Below are positions 5,745-6,790 of a stretch of 6,790 bases of DNA, piece by piece; positions within the stretch are counted from its first letter, which is position 1, and every line of letters starts with the position of its first letter. The stretch comes from an uncultured Bacillaceae bacterium (GTDB taxonomy: Bacteria > Bacillota > Bacilli > Bacillales > Caldibacillaceae), in contig CALGAD010000011.1 in assembly GCA_937951955.1 (NCBI GenBank), positions 1 to 6,790 of the forward strand, written 5' to 3'. The position numbers and the translations under genes are program-made. The notes beneath the pieces are model-generated. The model was not told where the DNA came from. It saw nothing but the letters and a program-made list of their open reading frames with translations, and searched no databases.

Positions 5745-5774
5745 TTAACATGATAAATTTGCTTCACTCATAGT
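5745..5774 (+). promoter_or_regulatory. Candidate promoter of the deaminase gene
   Basis: TTAACA (5745-5750) matches the -35 consensus at five of six positions, and CATAGT (5769-5774) matches -10 at four, with an 18-base spacer. It faces away from the fru promoter and lies about 49 bases before the deaminase start. No better pair is visible in 5610-5820. Confidence 0.3.
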
Positions 5775-5808
5775 AAGACATGTATTTACTCGAAAACGAA
5801 AAGAAGAT

Positions 5809-5825
5809 GGGAGGATCTAGATGTG
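5809..5825 (+). promoter_or_regulatory. Ribosome binding site with AUGUGA start-stop overlapping the GUG start
   Basis: GGGAGG at 5809-5814 is followed six bases later by ATG (5821-5823), which runs straight into TGA, giving a start-stop pair. The deaminase frame itself opens at GTG (5823-5825), eight bases after the Shine-Dalgarno and sharing one G with that ATG. The ATG cannot encode the protein, so GTG is the start. Confidence 0.7.
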
Positions 5826-6305
5826 ATTCGTGATCAAGATTTAAAATTTTTACAACGGTGCGTGGAACTTGCGAAAACCGCCCTGGAAAAAGGGGATCAA
5901 CCCTTTGGTTCTGTTTTAGTTTCCGCAGACGGCAAGATCCTATTTGAAGATCACAATCGCGTCTCTAGTGGTGACCATACCCAGCATCCGGAATTCAACA
6001 TCGCTCGCTGGGCGGCCAATCATTTGACGCCTGAAGAAAGGAGACAGGCGACCGTCTACACTTCAGGTGAACATTGCCCGATGTGTGCCGCGGCTCACGG
6101 TTGGGTAGGCTTAGGCCGGATCGTTTATGCCAGCTCTTCCAAACAGCTCGCCGAATGGCTAAAGGAGTTTGGTGTCCCACCATCCCCCGTGCGAAATCTA
6201 CCAATTCAAGAGGTTATTCGCAATGCCGAAGTGGACGGTCCTGTCAGCGAACTCGCCGAACAAATCAAAGAACTCCATCGCCAGTATTATGAAAAAAAGC
6301 GCTAA
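5823..6305 (+). CDS. Zinc-dependent nucleoside/base deaminase (CDA fold, guanine/cytosine deaminase-like)
   Basis: A 160-residue cytosolic deaminase of the cytidine/deoxycytidylate deaminase superfamily, the normal size for GuaD/TadA-like members. Motifs are QPFGSVLVS (26-34); HPE at 55-57, with zinc ligand His55 and proton-shuttle Glu57; and EHCPMC at 83-88, with zinc ligands Cys85 and Cys88. The usual H-A-E is H-P-E here, and the residue before the first cysteine is His rather than Pro. Those features, with HGWVGLGRIVYASSS and a PPSPVRNLP tail, mark a subgroup whose substrate I cannot name; guanine or another purine or pyrimidine is plausible. The start is GTG 5823, supported by GGGAGG. It is a single gene, divergent from the fru operon and closed by the terminator at 6330-6365. 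Its codons are visibly more G+C-rich than those of fruK and fruR, hinting at a different origin. Confidence 0.88.
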   Translation: MIRDQDLKFLQRCVELAKTALEKGDQPFGSVLVSADGKILFEDHNRVSSGDHTQHPEFNIARWAANHLTPEERRQATVYTSGEHCPMCAAAHGWVGLGRIVYASSSKQLAEWLKEFGVPPSPVRNLPIQEVIRNAEVDGPVSELAEQIKELHRQYYEKKR

Positions 6306-6329
6306 TCGTACTTACCGCAAAAAAATTTA

Positions 6330-6365
6330 CCCCCTGATGAAATAAATATCAAATTCATCAGGGGG
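6330..6365. terminator. Strong bidirectional intrinsic terminator
   Basis: CCCCCTGATGAA (6330-6341) pairs perfectly with TTCATCAGGGGG (6354-6365): 12 bp, 12-base loop. On the plus strand it is followed by GTTCCATTTTATT and ends the deaminase transcript, 24 bases after its stop. On the minus strand the tail is TAAATTTTTTT, an even better U-tract, arguing that something is also transcribed from the right on the minus strand. Confidence 0.85.
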
Positions 6366-6373
6366 GTTCCATT

Positions 6374-6556
6374 TTATTCATTTACCTGGTGAAGATCCCG
6401 TCGATCCTCTCGTCGATCGATCACGAAATGCTCTTTATAAATCCCTTAACTCACATGTTTCGCAATTGTTAAATACAAGCGGAAACAAGAGTATACAGAT
6501 AACTTCTGCCTAAACACATTACTTTTTATAGATGTTCCGGCGGTTTTTCGGAACAT
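6374..6556 (-). pseudogene. Interrupted 60-codon small gene of unknown function
   Basis: From ATG 6556-6554 one minus-strand frame reads MFRKTAGTSIKSNVF, continues to LYLTIAKHVS, meets TAA at 6448-6446 after 36 codons, then continues GIYKEHFVIDRREDRRDL and HQVNE to TAA at 6376-6374. AGGTG lies seven bases before the ATG. The final stop is eight bases before the terminator stem, whose minus-strand U-tract is strong. That spacing is what makes a real transcription unit plausible. I do not recognise the protein. It may be a small gene broken by a nonsense mutation, two tiny genes, or a chance open frame; the charged EHFVIDRREDRRDL end reads most like protein. Confidence 0.35.
6532..6556. repeat. 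Perfect 8-bp inverted repeat
   Basis: ATGTTCCG (6532-6539) and CGGAACAT (6549-6556) are perfect inverted copies around a 9-base loop. There is no U-tract, so it is not a typical terminator. It covers the start codon of the interrupted minus-strand frame, where it could fold over the translation start or serve as an operator. It is not a LexA box, whose half-sites are oriented the other way. Confidence 0.45.
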
Positions 6557-6589
6557 TCCCCTTCACCTAAGCCCATGGAAAACAAATTA

Positions 6590-6790
6590 AATTTTGCACT
6601 AAAATTTATATTTGTTTGTAAAGATATAAGAAAAATTTCCGAAATAACAAGTATAGTTTTCGTAGCAAATTTATTTGTATATTTTAAAAAATATTTATTA
6701 TGGTTTTATTTAATCCCAATTCATAATATTTTTTGCTAAAATTATATTTTATAAAAGAATATAAGAATTTTTGGCATGGTGGAGGATTCA
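6590..6790 (+). promoter_or_regulatory. AT-rich upstream region and ribosome binding site of the next gene
   Basis: From 6590 to about 6770 the sequence is extremely AT-rich, with a small palindrome ATATTTT-AA-AAAATAT at 6679-6694. A possible promoter is TTCATA (6720-6725), 17 bases, TATATT (6743-6748), but in such DNA this is weak. GGAGG at 6781-6785, five bases before the window end, is a good ribosome binding site, so a plus-strand gene probably starts at or just after 6791. An ATG at 6776 in frame with GTG GAG GAT TCA is a less likely start. Confidence 0.45.

Noticed and set aside
6346..6513. Plus-strand frame of 55 codons reading GEDPVDPLVDRSRNALYK
   Set aside because: It has no usable start codon, starts inside the terminator loop, and is the antisense of the better supported minus-strand frame.
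1..6790. CRISPR array, tRNA, rRNA, insertion sequence or attachment site
   Set aside because: No repeated spacer structure, tRNA-like cloverleaf, rRNA segment, transposase or flanking target duplication was seen.

Overview
The window looks like chromosomal DNA of a Bacillaceae member (low-GC Firmicutes). Ribosome binding sites are strong GGAGG types, genes are tightly packed with ATGA overlaps, and the fructose operon has the Bacillus order fruR-fruK-fruA with a CcpA-like cre site in its promoter. The genus cannot be settled from sequence alone.

Layout. Positions 1-31 hold the first codons of a minus-strand gene that runs off the left edge. Positions 32-710 contain no firm gene: there is a hairpin (196-226), a possible decayed minus-strand gene (204-472), and then a promoter overlapping a striking symmetric operator (539-586). 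This is followed on the plus strand by a two-gene cassette: an ArsR-type winged-helix regulator (711-1058) and a small membrane/coiled-coil protein resembling PspB in layout (1055-1309). A shared bidirectional terminator (1338-1377) separates it from a convergent macro-domain gene (1376-1873, minus).

The centre is the fructose operon on the minus strand: fruR (5527-4772), fruK (4775-3855) and fruA (3852-2038). FruR should sense fructose uptake. FruA should import fructose as fructose-1-phosphate through the phosphotransferase system, and FruK should convert that to fructose-1,6-bisphosphate. fruR and fruK look intact. fruA has an in-frame TAG between its EIIB and EIIC parts, and the end of its EIIC differs from the family, so the transporter is probably inactive or at best produced as two pieces.

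On the right, a plus-strand zinc-dependent nucleoside/base deaminase gene (5823-6305), visibly richer in G+C than the fru genes, ends at a strong bidirectional hairpin terminator. That terminator also sits just behind an interrupted 60-codon minus-strand reading frame (6374-6556). The last 200 bases are very AT-rich and end in a ribosome binding site for a gene that begins just past the window.

The most notable items are the doubly damaged fruA, the 48-bp dyad with three evenly spaced ACAT(AT)GT boxes in front of the ArsR/PspB-like cassette, and the AUGUGA start-stop overlap at the deaminase start.
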